A DNA stretch of 64,000 bases from Paenibacillus cellulosilyticus (GCF_003182255.1 NZ_QGTQ01000001.1:124001-188000), one strand, 5' to 3'; counted from the first letter of the stretch, positions 17,836 to 26,260 are shown. Program-made: numbers and translations. Notes: generated by a model not told the origin, from the sequence alone.

Positions 17836-18699
17836 CTATACCTTTCCGACCTCATTGACGGCTTTATCCAGACTCTTATCGTAAAATTGTACGACCTTCT
17901 GGTTCGCCTCATATGCGCGCAAAGCAGCCATCAGGTCCACTGACGACTGCGCAGCATCAACGTTCGAGCGTTCGTAGTAGCCTTGACGCACTTCAACGCC
18001 GTCTGCGGCCGTTACGGCTACCGCTTCGGTATCGCCTTCGAGACGGAACTTACCATTCCCCTCACGAACGAGCATATTCGGGTTATTAATGCGTGTCAGC
18101 TGCAGTGCATTGCCTGTGTCAGCGCCGGTCAATCCATCAACAAAACGGTAATCTGAAGTCAGCACAAGATCATCCATGCTTACGCCTTGCTGGAACTGAA
18201 TCGGCTGTCCATTCGTGCCCAGCACGCGCGTGCCTTCCGACGTTACGAGATAACCCTGCGCATCCAGATCGAATCGACCGTCACGCGTATAACGCGGCTG
18301 CCCGTCAGTCCCTTCCAACGTGAAGAAGGCCTGCGGCTGGAAAGTCGTTTCCCCATTCGCTGAAACCGATTTGCCTGATGCATCGAATTGCACGCCCGGC
18401 ACTTGAATGTTGGATGACAATCCGAAGTCGCCAGATCGGCCCGACTCGGTCAGATCGCCCTGCAGTTGCAGTGACAGGCTCTCCTCTGCGAATACGCCCG
18501 TCGATACACGACCAATTCGATGGTCGGTATTATCGCTTGTCCCTGTCAGTGCAAGCAGCATATCTGGAAATGTGCGTGTAACCTCATTCGACTGCTTATA
18601 GCCCGGCGTATTGAGGTTGGCAATATTGTTCGTCACCGTATCATGACGGCGCTGCTGCGTCGTCAGTCCGGCAGCTGCCGTATAAAGCCCTCTTAGCAT
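17836..18699 (-). CDS. flhO: Flagellar hook-basal body protein FlhO
   Basis: A 287-residue distal-rod protein. It starts with LRGLYTAAAGLTTQQRRHDTVTNNIANLNTPGYKQ, the classical rod/hook N-terminus with the NNIAN-x-N-T-x-GYK motif. The middle has PRYTRDGRFDLDAQGYLVTSEG; the end carries QGYYERSNVDAAQSSVDLMAALRAYEANQKVVQFYD. ATG at 18699 with GGAGG upstream. A consensus SigD-type promoter lies about 80 nt upstream (18778-18804), consistent with late flagellar expression of flhO-flhP. Confidence 0.93.
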   Translation of the reverse strand: MLRGLYTAAAGLTTQQRRHDTVTNNIANLNTPGYKQSNEVTRTFPDMLLALTGTSDNTDHRIGRVSTGVFAEESLSLQLQGDLTESGRSGDFGLSSNIQVPGVQFDASGKSVSANGETTFQPQAFFTLEGTDGQPRYTRDGRFDLDAQGYLVTSEGTRVLGTNGQPIQFQQGVSMDDLVLTSDYRFVDGLTGADTGNALQLTRINNPNMLVREGNGKFRLEGDTEAVAVTAADGVEVRQGYYERSNVDAAQSSVDLMAALRAYEANQKVVQFYDKSLDKAVNEVGKV

Positions 18700-18777
18700 C
18701 TGGTAATCCTCCCAGCTTGTCCGGTCCCGTACCGGAACAATAATAGATTCTGCTAGTTCGATAGTCTTCTATTCTCT

Positions 18778-18804
18778 ATATCGGCAAATCGGAACACCGC
18801 TTTA
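18778..18804 (-). promoter_or_regulatory. Consensus SigD (flagellar) promoter for flhO-flhP
   Basis: On the minus strand TAAA (18801-18804), exactly 15 nt, then GCCGATAT (18778-18785). This is identical to the B. subtilis SigD consensus TAAA-N15-GCCGATAT. It stands between the mbl terminator and flhO. Confidence 0.88.
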
Positions 18805-18844
18805 ATAAGCCCTAGGGCCCACCTTTTGTCCTTATGTATGATCT

Positions 18845-18904
18845 AAAAACAACGAAAGCCGGCCTCGGCGCGTCCCCCCAGAACGCCCTACCCGCCGGAC
18901 TTTC
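18845..18904 (-). terminator. Rho-independent terminator after mbl
   Basis: Stem arms GAAAGtCCGGC and GCCGGCTTTC (18854-18904) enclose a GC-rich inner region; the minus-strand tail is GTTGTTTTTAG. It separates mbl from the flagellar operon. Confidence 0.7.
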
Positions 18905-18908
18905 ATCA

Positions 18909-19919
18909 TCAGTATTTCAACGATTTGTTCTTGCGAATCAATCGATCAAGGTTGTCCAGCATAATACCGGTACCTTTGACGACACAGTGCATCGGATCCT
19001 CTGCAACGAGTACAGGGACCATCAGTTCTTCCGATAGGAGCGTGTCCAATCCATCCAACAGTGCGCCGCCACCTGTCAAAATAACGCCGCGGTCGATGAT
19101 GTCCGCCGATAGTTCTGGCGGCGTCCGTTCCAGCACCGACTTCGCTGCCGATACGATCGACATGACCGAATCCCAAAGCGCTTCACGCACTTCTGCTGAG
19201 CGAATCGTAATCGTCTGCGGCAAACCAGATACCATGTCACGACCGCGAATGTCGATCTCGCCATCGCGACGATCACCGTTCACCGTACCGATCTTAATCT
19301 TAATATCTTCGCTTGTCCGCTCTCCGATTAGGAGCTTGTACTTGCTCTTGATATACTTCATGATTGCATCGTCAAACTTATTGCCTGCAACCTTAATGGA
19401 CGACGAGGTAACGATGTCGCCCATCGAGAGAACCGCGATATCCGTCGTGCCGCCGCCAATGTCAACAACCATATTACCGCTTGGCTGGTAAATATCCATT
19501 CCCGCGCCGATCGCGGCTGCCTTCGGCTCTTCTTCCATGAATACTTCGCGTGCCCCGCTGCGTTCCGCCGCCTCACGAATTGCCTTCTGCTCCACGGACG
19601 TAATGTTCGTAGGTGCACAGATCAGAATGCGCGGTCTGCCATACCAGCTGCGTCCGCCTATCCGATCAATGAACGCTTTCAACATTGCTTCCGTAATTTC
19701 GAAGTCCGCAATGACGCCGTCCCGCAGCGGACGGATCGCGATAATATTGCCGGGCGTACGCCCGACCATCCGGTGCGCCTCTTCGCCAACTGCTAGAACC
19801 CGTTTGGTATCGCTCTCAATGGCAACAACTGACGGCTCATCTAGCACAACACCTTTCCCTTTCACATGAATCGATACATTTGCCGTCCCCAGGTCAATTC
19901 CGATATCCTTGCTGAACAT
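18909..19919 (-). CDS. mbl: MreB-like cell-shape protein Mbl
   Basis: An actin-like cytoskeletal ATPase of 336 residues that guides side-wall synthesis. The actin-fold phosphate motifs are present: DIGIDLGTANVSIHVKGKGVV at the start, NMVVDIGGGTTDIAVLS in the middle, GVILTGGGALLDGLDTLL near the end. The frame is open to 19976, but the ATG at 19919 (MFSKDIGIDLG) has GGAGG upstream and gives the normal Mbl length. Mbl rather than MreB is inferred from position: it follows spoIIID and precedes flhO-flhP as in B. subtilis, and no mreCD is adjacent. A small hairpin (19979-19995) lies in its leader. Confidence 0.93.
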   Translation of the reverse strand: MFSKDIGIDLGTANVSIHVKGKGVVLDEPSVVAIESDTKRVLAVGEEAHRMVGRTPGNIIAIRPLRDGVIADFEITEAMLKAFIDRIGGRSWYGRPRILICAPTNITSVEQKAIREAAERSGAREVFMEEEPKAAAIGAGMDIYQPSGNMVVDIGGGTTDIAVLSMGDIVTSSSIKVAGNKFDDAIMKYIKSKYKLLIGERTSEDIKIKIGTVNGDRRDGEIDIRGRDMVSGLPQTITIRSAEVREALWDSVMSIVSAAKSVLERTPPELSADIIDRGVILTGGGALLDGLDTLLSEELMVPVLVAEDPMHCVVKGTGIMLDNLDRLIRKNKSLKY

Positions 19920-20053
19920 TAGGCGTGAGTCCTCCAACGAATAAAAATAAAGTGCACGTTCGCGTAAGCCCCACAAATCGTAGGGACTTCCTACGAATAT
20001 TATTCGCTGAATTTCTCGAAAACCCTCTATTTTTGTAGAAAAATTTATTACGA

Positions 20054-20338
20054 TCAGCTCTTTGAAGCGGCGAACACTTCCCGCTTCTTGCTGCTCTTCT
20101 TGTACTTGATTTTGGTCGCCTCTCCTCCCCTCAGGTGCCGGATCGACTTATGATACTCAAGGATATGTTTCACCTGATCCGCCAGGTCGGGATTGATCTC
20201 GGGCAGCCGCTCGGTCAAATCCTTGTGTACCGTGCTCTTGGAAACCCCGAACTCTTTGGCGATTGTTCGAACCGTATGCTTCGTTTCCACGATGCAGCGG
20301 CCTATTTTAATGGTTCGCTCTTTGATGTAATCGTGCAC
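20054..20338 (-). CDS. spoIIID: Mother-cell sporulation transcription factor SpoIIID
   Basis: A 94-residue DNA-binding protein that activates or represses many SigE-dependent genes in the mother cell. The sequence MHDYIKERTIKIGRCIVETKHTVRTIAKEFGVSKS is characteristic; a helix-turn-helix occupies roughly residues 22-43, and a basic C-terminal tail (ATKIKYKKSSKKRE) follows, as in the B. subtilis protein where both parts contact DNA. GTG start at 20338 with GGGAGG seven nt upstream. A SigE-type promoter lies about 35-60 nt upstream. No terminator was seen before mbl, so read-through into mbl is likely, as in B. subtilis. Confidence 0.95.
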   Translation of the reverse strand: MHDYIKERTIKIGRCIVETKHTVRTIAKEFGVSKSTVHKDLTERLPEINPDLADQVKHILEYHKSIRHLRGGEATKIKYKKSSKKREVFAASKS

Positions 20339-20372
20339 GTTCCCGCCTCCCTACTCGAGATAGTTTGGTACA

Positions 20373-20400
20373 TTATATGAGGGGTCCGGGTATATATTCT
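20373..20400 (-). promoter_or_regulatory. SigE-type sporulation promoter of spoIIID
   Basis: Minus strand GAATATA (20394-20400), 13-nt spacer, CATATAAT (20373-20380), close to the SigE consensus (-35 ATA core, -10 CATACAnT). B. subtilis spoIIID is transcribed by SigE. Confidence 0.7.
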
Positions 20401-20496
20401 TTAAGGCCAAGCTTGACAAGCCGCAATAGCCAATTATTTTCAATCTTTTATTTGCGAAGTAGGACTTACAGCCTATCTTAGACGCTCCAATCGCAA

Positions 20497-20531
20497 ATAA
20501 AAACGCCTGCCCTCTATATAGAGAGCAGGCG
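20497..20531 (-). terminator. Rho-independent terminator after spoIIQ
   Basis: A near-perfect palindrome (20504-20531, arms CGCCTGC and GCAGGCG) is followed on the minus strand by TTTTTATTTG, about 24 nt past the spoIIQ stop. Confidence 0.92.
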
Positions 20532-20554
20532 CCCATCGTTTGTGCGCTTACGTA

Positions 20555-21271
20555 TTAGCGCTTAATGATGTCGTTCGGATTCAGCACGTTACCGTTCTGG
20601 CGAACCTCGAAGTGAAGGTGAATGCCTTCTTCGCTTTCCAGATCGTTTCGGCCGGCTTTTGCGAATTGTGCCCCTTGCTTCACTTCGTCGCCTACTTTAA
20701 CGGAAACGTCGCTCAAGCTTTGGTACACCGTTACCAGACCATTACCGTGCGTAATCTCAACCGTCGTACCGTTCGTTGGATGGTTGTCTACACGCGATAC
20801 TTTACCGCTAAGTGCAGCAATGACATCGAACGTCGTATTGTCCGGCTTCGTCAAATCCACACCCGTATGCGGGAGGAATTGATTATCGCTCGTCGACACT
20901 AACGCAGCTTGTTTCTCTTCGCTGGTTGCATTTTCATCGTAGTACTGAAGCGACACTTCAAGATCGCCATAGTTCAGTACAGGCCACTGCATGTCCTCAT
21001 CGCCCGTCATTACCGCAATGGTATCATCTGAAGGCTTCGTCGTTACATCGTCACCTTGACTGACTTCAGTATCAGGCGTCGTAGTTGTTTGTTCTGGTTG
21101 CTCTCCCCGATAGAGCCACATTAAGGTTACGATAATTGCCGCTGCCGCCATGAACGCTGCCGGTGTAACCCATTTTTTGGCTAACACTCTACGCAGTCCA
21201 TTTGGTCTAGCAGCTGCACCTCCCGGAATCGATTTGGGAGATTCTTTTGGCTTGTTGTTTTGATCATTCAT
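20555..21271 (-). CDS. spoIIQ: SpoIIQ, M23-family forespore membrane protein
   Basis: A 238-residue forespore protein. A cytoplasmic N-terminus and one membrane segment (~34-53) precede a LytM/M23 domain (~100-235). In B. subtilis SpoIIQ binds SpoIIIAH across the intermembrane space, forming the channel needed for engulfment and SigG activity. Here the zinc-site residues are complete: His135 and Asp139 in LPHTGVDL, and His218 and His220 in IHLHFEV. The B. subtilis protein lacks one of these and is inactive as a peptidase, so this copy may keep endopeptidase activity. The ATG at 21271 has GAGGTGATCGACA before it. A SigF/G-type promoter lies just upstream. Spacing to spoIID matches the conserved neighbourhood. 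Confidence 0.93.
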   Translation of the reverse strand: MNDQNNKPKESPKSIPGGAAARPNGLRRVLAKKWVTPAAFMAAAAIIVTLMWLYRGEQPEQTTTTPDTEVSQGDDVTTKPSDDTIAVMTGDEDMQWPVLNYGDLEVSLQYYDENATSEEKQAALVSTSDNQFLPHTGVDLTKPDNTTFDVIAALSGKVSRVDNHPTNGTTVEITHGNGLVTVYQSLSDVSVKVGDEVKQGAQFAKAGRNDLESEEGIHLHFEVRQNGNVLNPNDIIKR

Positions 21272-21291
21272 TGTCGATCACCTCATCAGCC

Positions 21292-21319
21292 ATTGTTGCC
21301 AGAACTACTAGGTTTATAC
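21292..21319 (-). promoter_or_regulatory. SigF/SigG-type promoter of spoIIQ
   Basis: Minus strand GTATA (21315-21319), 14-nt spacer, GGCAACAAT (21292-21300), matching the SigF pattern GYATA / GGnnAnAnT. The predicted leader is only about 15 nt. B. subtilis spoIIQ uses SigF, then SigG. Confidence 0.7.
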
Positions 21320-21380
21320 GTGAGGTGACGCTATTCTTATAAATTTTGAGATTCCCTCAACCATGCGGTGCGCGAGGAAG

Positions 21381-22574
21381 CTATTTGCCGTCTTCATTCG
21401 GAAGCTTATAAGCTTGTTCGACCTTTACGCCAGTGTAATAGTGGAGCAAGATTTCCGAAGCCGTGGCCCCTTCTTTCGCCATTCCGTTCGCCCCCCACTG
21501 GCTGAGTCCTACTCCATGGCCAAGTCCATAGGTTGTAATGGTAGCCTTCCCTTTGCTGATCGTCCACTCGAATTGAGAGGAAGCCAAATCCAGCTTTTCT
21601 CGAACCTCGCGCCCCGTGAACGTCTTGCCGCCAATGACGACCGTTTTGACCCGATGTCCTTCCGTCGTCTCGAGTATGCGCGGAGGCTTGCCATCATCCT
21701 TAACGCCTAGCCTACGGTACAGCTCCTTCTCTTTCATCTCTACCGTCTGTTTAAATCGGGGCGAAATTTCCTCATCCCATGGACTTGCAACGCTCTTCAG
21801 ATAAGGCAGCGAGAGCTGCCAGTAATCTTCCACATTCTCTGTAAAGCCATTGCTAGTTGAGAAAAATGCAGCTTCGATCGGCTCCCCATCATAGGTCAGC
21901 ACCTCGCCATCCGTTTCCTCCACTGCCTGTGTCAGCTTCGCAAGTGATGCTGTCCGCTCCTCGCCGGCCGGGTACCTTGCCGCAAGTTCCTTCAATGGAA
22001 TGTATACTTGATGATCGACCGTATCGGTCACATCAGCCTTCTCACCTGGCACGCCGCTTCGATCATGCATGGCAAGCCGTCTAACGATATAGGTACGCGC
22101 CGCAACAGCTTGCGCCTTTAAAGCCTCCAGCTCAAAATCAATCGGCATCTCACCCGCCAGCACACCGCGTACATACTGCTCGAGCGGCACCGCCTCCACA
22201 CGCTTCTGCTTCGTCAAGTAAACGCGCACGGTCAGCTTGTCCAAATCGCTATTTGACTTCGCACTACTCTTTTCCGTTGAGGGCACAGCATTACTTGACG
22301 CAGATGGTTTCTTCTCAGGTGAACGAGTCGTGGCAGGCTTGCTGTCTGACTGACTAACCGTAGATGAAGTAACCGGAAGAGCGGGTTTCACCACTACCTG
22401 CTGTTTGGCAGCTTCCGCCTCATTGCCAGTTGTCTTCTCTCTATCTGTCTGTATCCTACTTGTTGTCCTATCCTGATCAGCGAGAACACCGCCGTGTAAT
22501 AGAATAAACAGAATAACGCCGAGCCCAATTCCTGCTGCGAATGGCATTCCCCATGCTCGAATGCTGTTGATCAA
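21381..22574 (-). CDS. spoIID: Stage II sporulation protein D (lytic transglycosylase)
   Basis: Mother-cell membrane peptidoglycan lytic transglycosylase of the engulfment DMP machine. One membrane segment (PFAAGIGLGVILFILLHGGV) is followed by a Ser/Thr/Lys-rich linker of ~75 residues, longer than in B. subtilis, then the SpoIID domain. Catalytic Glu is in YVRGVLAGEMP; ALKAQAVAARTY and GHGVGLSQWGANGMA are diagnostic. The frame opens at a GTG (22610) that has no ribosome-binding site and abuts a hairpin, so I place the start at TTG 22574, after AAGGGG; this start is uncertain. A weak SigE-like promoter lies at 22659-22686. Confidence 0.9.
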   Translation of the reverse strand: MINSIRAWGMPFAAGIGLGVILFILLHGGVLADQDRTTSRIQTDREKTTGNEAEAAKQQVVVKPALPVTSSTVSQSDSKPATTRSPEKKPSASSNAVPSTEKSSAKSNSDLDKLTVRVYLTKQKRVEAVPLEQYVRGVLAGEMPIDFELEALKAQAVAARTYIVRRLAMHDRSGVPGEKADVTDTVDHQVYIPLKELAARYPAGEERTASLAKLTQAVEETDGEVLTYDGEPIEAAFFSTSNGFTENVEDYWQLSLPYLKSVASPWDEEISPRFKQTVEMKEKELYRRLGVKDDGKPPRILETTEGHRVKTVVIGGKTFTGREVREKLDLASSQFEWTISKGKATITTYGLGHGVGLSQWGANGMAKEGATASEILLHYYTGVKVEQAYKLPNEDGK

Positions 22575-22611
22575 AGCAACACCGCCCCTTCCGAATCGTC
22601 TTGGAGACACG

Positions 22612-22637
22612 AAAGTCCGCGCATGGGCGCGGACTTT
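22612..22637 (-). terminator. Hairpin between the ABC permease gene and spoIID
   Basis: Perfect 11-bp stem AAAGTCCGCGC / GCGCGGACTTT with a four-nt loop. The minus-strand tail is CGTGTCTCC, not T-rich, so termination of the permease transcript is only likely. The hairpin would also lie in the spoIID leader. Confidence 0.5.
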
Positions 22638-22658
22638 GTCTGTTGTCCCTCTAGCTCT

Positions 22659-22686
22659 ACTATATGAGCGAGAACGATAGGATAGA
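22659..22686 (-). promoter_or_regulatory. Candidate SigE-like promoter of spoIID
   Basis: Minus strand CATATAGT (22659-22666) fits a SigE -10; 13 nt upstream is TCTATCC, a poor -35. It is proposed mainly because spoIID is SigE-dependent in B. subtilis. Confidence 0.3.
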
Positions 22687-22702
22687 AGCGATGAGAATAC
22701 TT

Positions 22703-23878
22703 TTAATCGTGGCGCAGTGCATCTACTGGACGGAGTCTCGCAGCTTTGTTCGCCGGGAAAATACCGAAGATAACGCCAACGCCTGCGGAGAAAGCGAATG
22801 CTTCGCCGACCATCGCAAGCGAAACAGCTGTCTCGGTATCCATGACGACACCGATAATATTCGATGCGATATAGCCGATTACGATACCAATCACACCGCC
22901 GAGGCCGCTAATTGCAACTGCCTCGATCAAGAATTGGGTTAGAATATCACGCCGTTTCGCACCAAGCGACTTGCGAATACCGATCTCGCGCGTACGTTCA
23001 GTAACCGATACGAGCATAATGTTCATAATGCCGATACCACCAACAATGAGCGAGATCATGGCAATGCCCGCCATCATAGAAGTCATCGTCTGCGTGATCG
23101 ATCCGAGCGTCTCCATCGATTCCTGCTGGTCAACGACACGGTACGCATTCGTCGAGCTCGGGAACTTGGCAGCGAGCTTCGCGGTAATGAGCGCCTGCGT
23201 CTCTTCGGATTTGCCCGTATCCTCAATTTTCAAGTAGATGGATTTAACACCATTCGAACTCAACAGCCGCTCGGCCGTAGTAAGCGGGATTAATATTTTA
23301 TCGTCCGCCGAGCCGTTCAGGGAATCACCTTTCGTCTCCAGCAAACCAACGACCTTGTAACGGTTGCCGTTAAGCAGAATCGTTTGGCCAACTGGGTCCT
23401 CCGTGTCGAATAAGTCAGTGGCAACGTTAGCACCGATCAATGCAACCTTGTTGTAGTTCGTAAGGTCCAAGTCAACAATGTAACGACCCTCAACAAAGCT
23501 GACATCCCGCACGTCCGCATACTCCGGCGTAATCCCTTCGACCGTGTAAGACTCACTTGTCGTGCCGTACTTTGCATAAACGCTGCCATTTACAATCGGC
23601 GACACGCCTTCTACGTTATCAATGTCGCCGTATTCCATGGCTTCGTCTTTGGAGAGCGAGGTCGTCAGACCTCGTCCTGTAATCGACACCTGCAGCATAT
23701 TCGCTGCGCCAAGGCTTTCGACTTGCTCCTGTACCTGACGGGAGGAGCCCTCGCTCATCGAAACAAGCGCGATAACAGTCGCAACACCAATCAGCATGCC
23801 AAGCATCGATAGCGCTGTTCGTAACTTATTTGCCAATACACTTCTAAACGCCATCCGGAATGCCTGCGAAAGCTTCAC
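22703..23878 (-). CDS. MacB-type ABC transporter permease
   Basis: A 391-residue permease of the MacB/FtsX superfamily. The N-terminal membrane helix ([28 protein letters not shown]) leads into a large extracytoplasmic MacB-PCD domain (~50-265) and three C-terminal helices, with the family segment VTERTREIGIRKSLGAKRRDILTQFLIEA between the first two. The frame opens at 23899, but GTG 23878 sits seven nt after GGAGG, giving a 35-nt overlap with the ATPase gene. With the ATPase and the adaptor it forms a tripartite-like transporter; in Gram-positives such systems export peptides or sense envelope stress. The substrate cannot be read. Confidence 0.9.
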   Translation of the reverse strand: MKLSQAFRMAFRSVLANKLRTALSMLGMLIGVATVIALVSMSEGSSRQVQEQVESLGAANMLQVSITGRGLTTSLSKDEAMEYGDIDNVEGVSPIVNGSVYAKYGTTSESYTVEGITPEYADVRDVSFVEGRYIVDLDLTNYNKVALIGANVATDLFDTEDPVGQTILLNGNRYKVVGLLETKGDSLNGSADDKILIPLTTAERLLSSNGVKSIYLKIEDTGKSEETQALITAKLAAKFPSSTNAYRVVDQQESMETLGSITQTMTSMMAGIAMISLIVGGIGIMNIMLVSVTERTREIGIRKSLGAKRRDILTQFLIEAVAISGLGGVIGIVIGYIASNIIGVVMDTETAVSLAMVGEAFAFSAGVGVIFGIFPANKAARLRPVDALRHD

Positions 23879-24587
23879 GTCTCTCCCTCCTTTCGGCACG
23901 TTCTTCTGTCAGCACGCCATCTTTCATACGGACAACACGTTCCGCTCTGGCAGCGACTTCCATATCATGCGTAATGAGGACGATCGTATGTCCCTGTCGA
24001 TGAAGCTGCTCTATGAGAGCAAGCACTTCTTGGCCGGTGCGCGTATCGAGCGCACCGGTTGGTTCATCGGCCAGAAGCATCGGCGGCTGGCCCGCCAATG
24101 CGCGAGCAATCGCCACACGCTGCTGCTGACCGCCGGATAATTCACTAGGTTTGTGAAACATCCGTTCCTCCAGACCAACCAAACGAAGCGCTTCGGTGGC
24201 CATCTTACGGCGATCCTTATTCGACATCCCTCGATAGACCAGCGGCAGCTCCACATTCTCGATAGCCGTCAGTTTCGGAAGCAACTGAAACCCTTGGAAA
24301 ATGAAACCTATTTTATCATTGCGGATCGCTGCTAATTTGTTGTCACTTAGTCCCTTTACTTCAACACCATCGAGCTTGTAGCTGCCCGATGTCGGGATAT
24401 CAAGGCAGCCGATAATGTTCATCATCGTCGATTTGCCTGAACCGGACGGGCCTACAATGGCAAGAAAATCACCTTTGTTAACAGTCAAATTAACATCATG
24501 AAGCACTTGCACTGTCTCTTGTCCCATCCGATACGTCTTAACCAACTTCTCTATCTCTATCAATACTTCGTTGTCATTATGGCTCAT
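23844..24587 (-). CDS. MacB-type ABC transporter ATP-binding protein
   Basis: A 247-residue ATPase. Walker [10 protein letters not shown] (~45-53), Q-loop [21 protein letters not shown], signature [16 protein letters not shown], Walker [13 protein letters not shown] and switch histidine LITHDM are all intact. The subfamily is LolD/MacB by the Q-loop and the GALD D-loop. The ATG overlaps the adaptor stop codon by one base (TAATG), so translation is coupled. After ~225 it has a charged tail ([12 protein letters not shown]), which lies over the start of the permease gene. Confidence 0.93.
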   Translation of the reverse strand: MSHNDNEVLIEIEKLVKTYRMGQETVQVLHDVNLTVNKGDFLAIVGPSGSGKSTMMNIIGCLDIPTSGSYKLDGVEVKGLSDNKLAAIRNDKIGFIFQGFQLLPKLTAIENVELPLVYRGMSNKDRRKMATEALRLVGLEERMFHKPSELSGGQQQRVAIARALAGQPPMLLADEPTGALDTRTGQEVLALIEQLHRQGHTIVLITHDMEVAARAERVVRMKDGVLTEERAERRERREAFAGIPDGV

Positions 24588-26113
24588 TAGCGCATGCCTC
24601 CGCCTCCGCCGAAGTTGCCTCCGCCTCCGCCAAAGTTGCCGGTAGGCATACCGCCGCCGAAGCCGCCTCCAAACATTTGGGTTTGCTGCTGTTGCGACGT
24701 GGAAGCTGTTGCCGTGCTCACGGTTGGAGATGGCAGGTAGACCGTATCGCCCTCACTCAGGCCCGACTTGATCTCAACGTACGTGTCGTTACTAATACCG
24801 ATCGTAACCTCTACCAACTTACCTTCAAGACCTGACTGGTTCTGGCCGTTTCTAGTACCCGTGCTGCCATTTCGGCCCGAGCCTCCGTTAGCACTGTTGC
24901 CGCTATTTTGGCCGTTTGCAGCATTCTGACCTGTGCCTGTGCCTGTGCCTGTGCCCGTGCCTGTGCCCGTCTTAGCATTGCCACCTTGGCTAGCATTTGC
25001 TTGTCCGCCTGCTGCACCATCTGCAGCGCCTGCAGCGCCATCTGGCGGCGTGAAGCCTTCTGGCGGCTGGAAGTCACCCGACGGTGCCTGGGAGTCACCA
25101 GACGACGCCTGGCCTTGTCCTTGCGTGTCGCCTTGCCCTTGCGTTTGGCTTTGGTCTGTTTGGCCCTGCGTACCTTGGCTTGTCGTGCTTGTAGTTGCAG
25201 TGCTATTAGGCACACGAACAAAGCTTTTGCCGCCCATCGTACGCAGCGCTTCAATCGGTACGAGCAGCGCGTCGTCGACCGATGCCGTTACAATTGCACC
25301 TTCACCGGACATGCCGGCGATGACGTTATCGAGTTGATCGAGCGTTACTTTGACCGCATAGGAAGCCGAACCGTTAGAGGATGCGCCCTCTTGTGCGATT
25401 TCAAGTACTTTACCCGTCAGCGCCTGATCAGGCAGTGCACTCAGCGTAATGTTCGTCGTCTGGCCGACTTTGACCTTCGGAATGTCCAGCTCGTCAACGT
25501 TCATCGTGAATTGCAGCTTCGTGTAGTCGATCAAAGTCGCGATAACTTTCGAACCCGTCACTTTGTCGCCGATTACAACACTCGAAGACGTGACCGTACC
25601 ATCAGCTGGCGCTACAACACTTGGTACTTCAGCTGCGTTGTCGAGCAGTTCTTCCAGCTCTAGCTCCGTCGATTCCATATCGAGACGCAGGCTGTCCATT
25701 TGGACTTTAATATCGTTCTGCTTGCTCTCATCGTCGCCAGCCGCGATATACTGCTTCTTGTAGTTCTCCATCTGAAGCTCTTGCTTCTGCTGGCTAATCT
25801 TAGCCTTCTCGATATCGGACGAGTAATCTTCCGTCTCGAACTCGACTAGGACTTGCCCCTTCTTAACTTTGTCGCCTTCTTTAAAATGAACTGCGCTGAC
25901 CGTACCTTCCTCGCCAGCATATACGGAAGTCGTCTCCGTCGTATTGACAGAGCCAGAGCCCGTGATTTGCACACTGATACTTCCTTTGGTCACTTTTGCC
26001 GTTATTTGTTGTGCAGCCGCCGCTTGCGTTTCATCTTTTTGGTTGTACCAATAATAAGCGCCGGCAGAGGCGACAACTACAACCGCTAGTGATGCCAGTA
26101 ACCATTTCTTCAT
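24587..26113 (-). CDS. HlyD/MacA-type membrane-fusion adaptor with Gly-rich tail
   Basis: A 508-residue adaptor. An N-terminal membrane anchor (WLLASLAVVVVASAGAYYWY) precedes the barrel-sandwich hybrid (ITAKVTKGSISVQITGSGSV), a coiled-coil hairpin (~90-165) and the beta-barrel domains (KLQFTMNVDELDIPKVKVGQT). Two unusual parts follow. Around residues 300-420 there is a low-complexity Gln/Gly/Thr/Asn-rich insert including a GT repeat. The C-terminus is glycine-rich (FGGGFGGGMPTGNFGGGG). Between them lies a normal domain (KLVEVTIGISNDTYVEIKSGLSEGDTVYLP). It heads the adaptor-ATPase-permease operon. The tail resembles the tail of the divergent lipoprotein at 26394. Confidence 0.9.
   Translation of the reverse strand: MKKWLLASLAVVVVASAGAYYWYNQKDETQAAAAQQITAKVTKGSISVQITGSGSVNTTETTSVYAGEEGTVSAVHFKEGDKVKKGQVLVEFETEDYSSDIEKAKISQQKQELQMENYKKQYIAAGDDESKQNDIKVQMDSLRLDMESTELELEELLDNAAEVPSVVAPADGTVTSSSVVIGDKVTGSKVIATLIDYTKLQFTMNVDELDIPKVKVGQTTNITLSALPDQALTGKVLEIAQEGASSNGSASYAVKVTLDQLDNVIAGMSGEGAIVTASVDDALLVPIEALRTMGGKSFVRVPNSTATTSTTSQGTQGQTDQSQTQGQGDTQGQGQASSGDSQAPSGDFQPPEGFTPPDGAAGAADGAAGGQANASQGGNAKTGTGTGTGTGTGTGQNAANGQNSGNSANGGSGRNGSTGTRNGQNQSGLEGKLVEVTIGISNDTYVEIKSGLSEGDTVYLPSPTVSTATASTSQQQQTQMFGGGFGGGMPTGNFGGGGGNFGGGGGMR
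24930..24971 (-). repeat. Hexanucleotide tandem repeat inside the adaptor gene
   Basis: Seven copies of a six-base unit (plus-strand CCTGTG, two with T to C changes) encode the Thr-Gly repeat. Unit gain or loss would keep the frame and change only the linker length. Confidence 0.8.
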
Positions 26114-26260
26114 TGCCTTTACGCCACCTTCCTGTCAATTGTCCGTTTTTTCCACATAAAGAATTGATAAGTTTCCGGGTCTAGAGGAATGAACAAATTG
26201 TTATTGACTATAAAAACCTACCTCTAAACGCGGTCGCTGATCTTTGTATGTAGCCTCAAT

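Noticed and set aside
19979-19995. Hairpin CGTAGG / CCTACG in the mbl leader
   Set aside because: Only six base pairs and no T-tract or neighbouring element that would support a function.
24930-24971. Short tandem repeat as a possible CRISPR
   Set aside because: Six-base units without spacers inside a coding region; no cas genes in the window.
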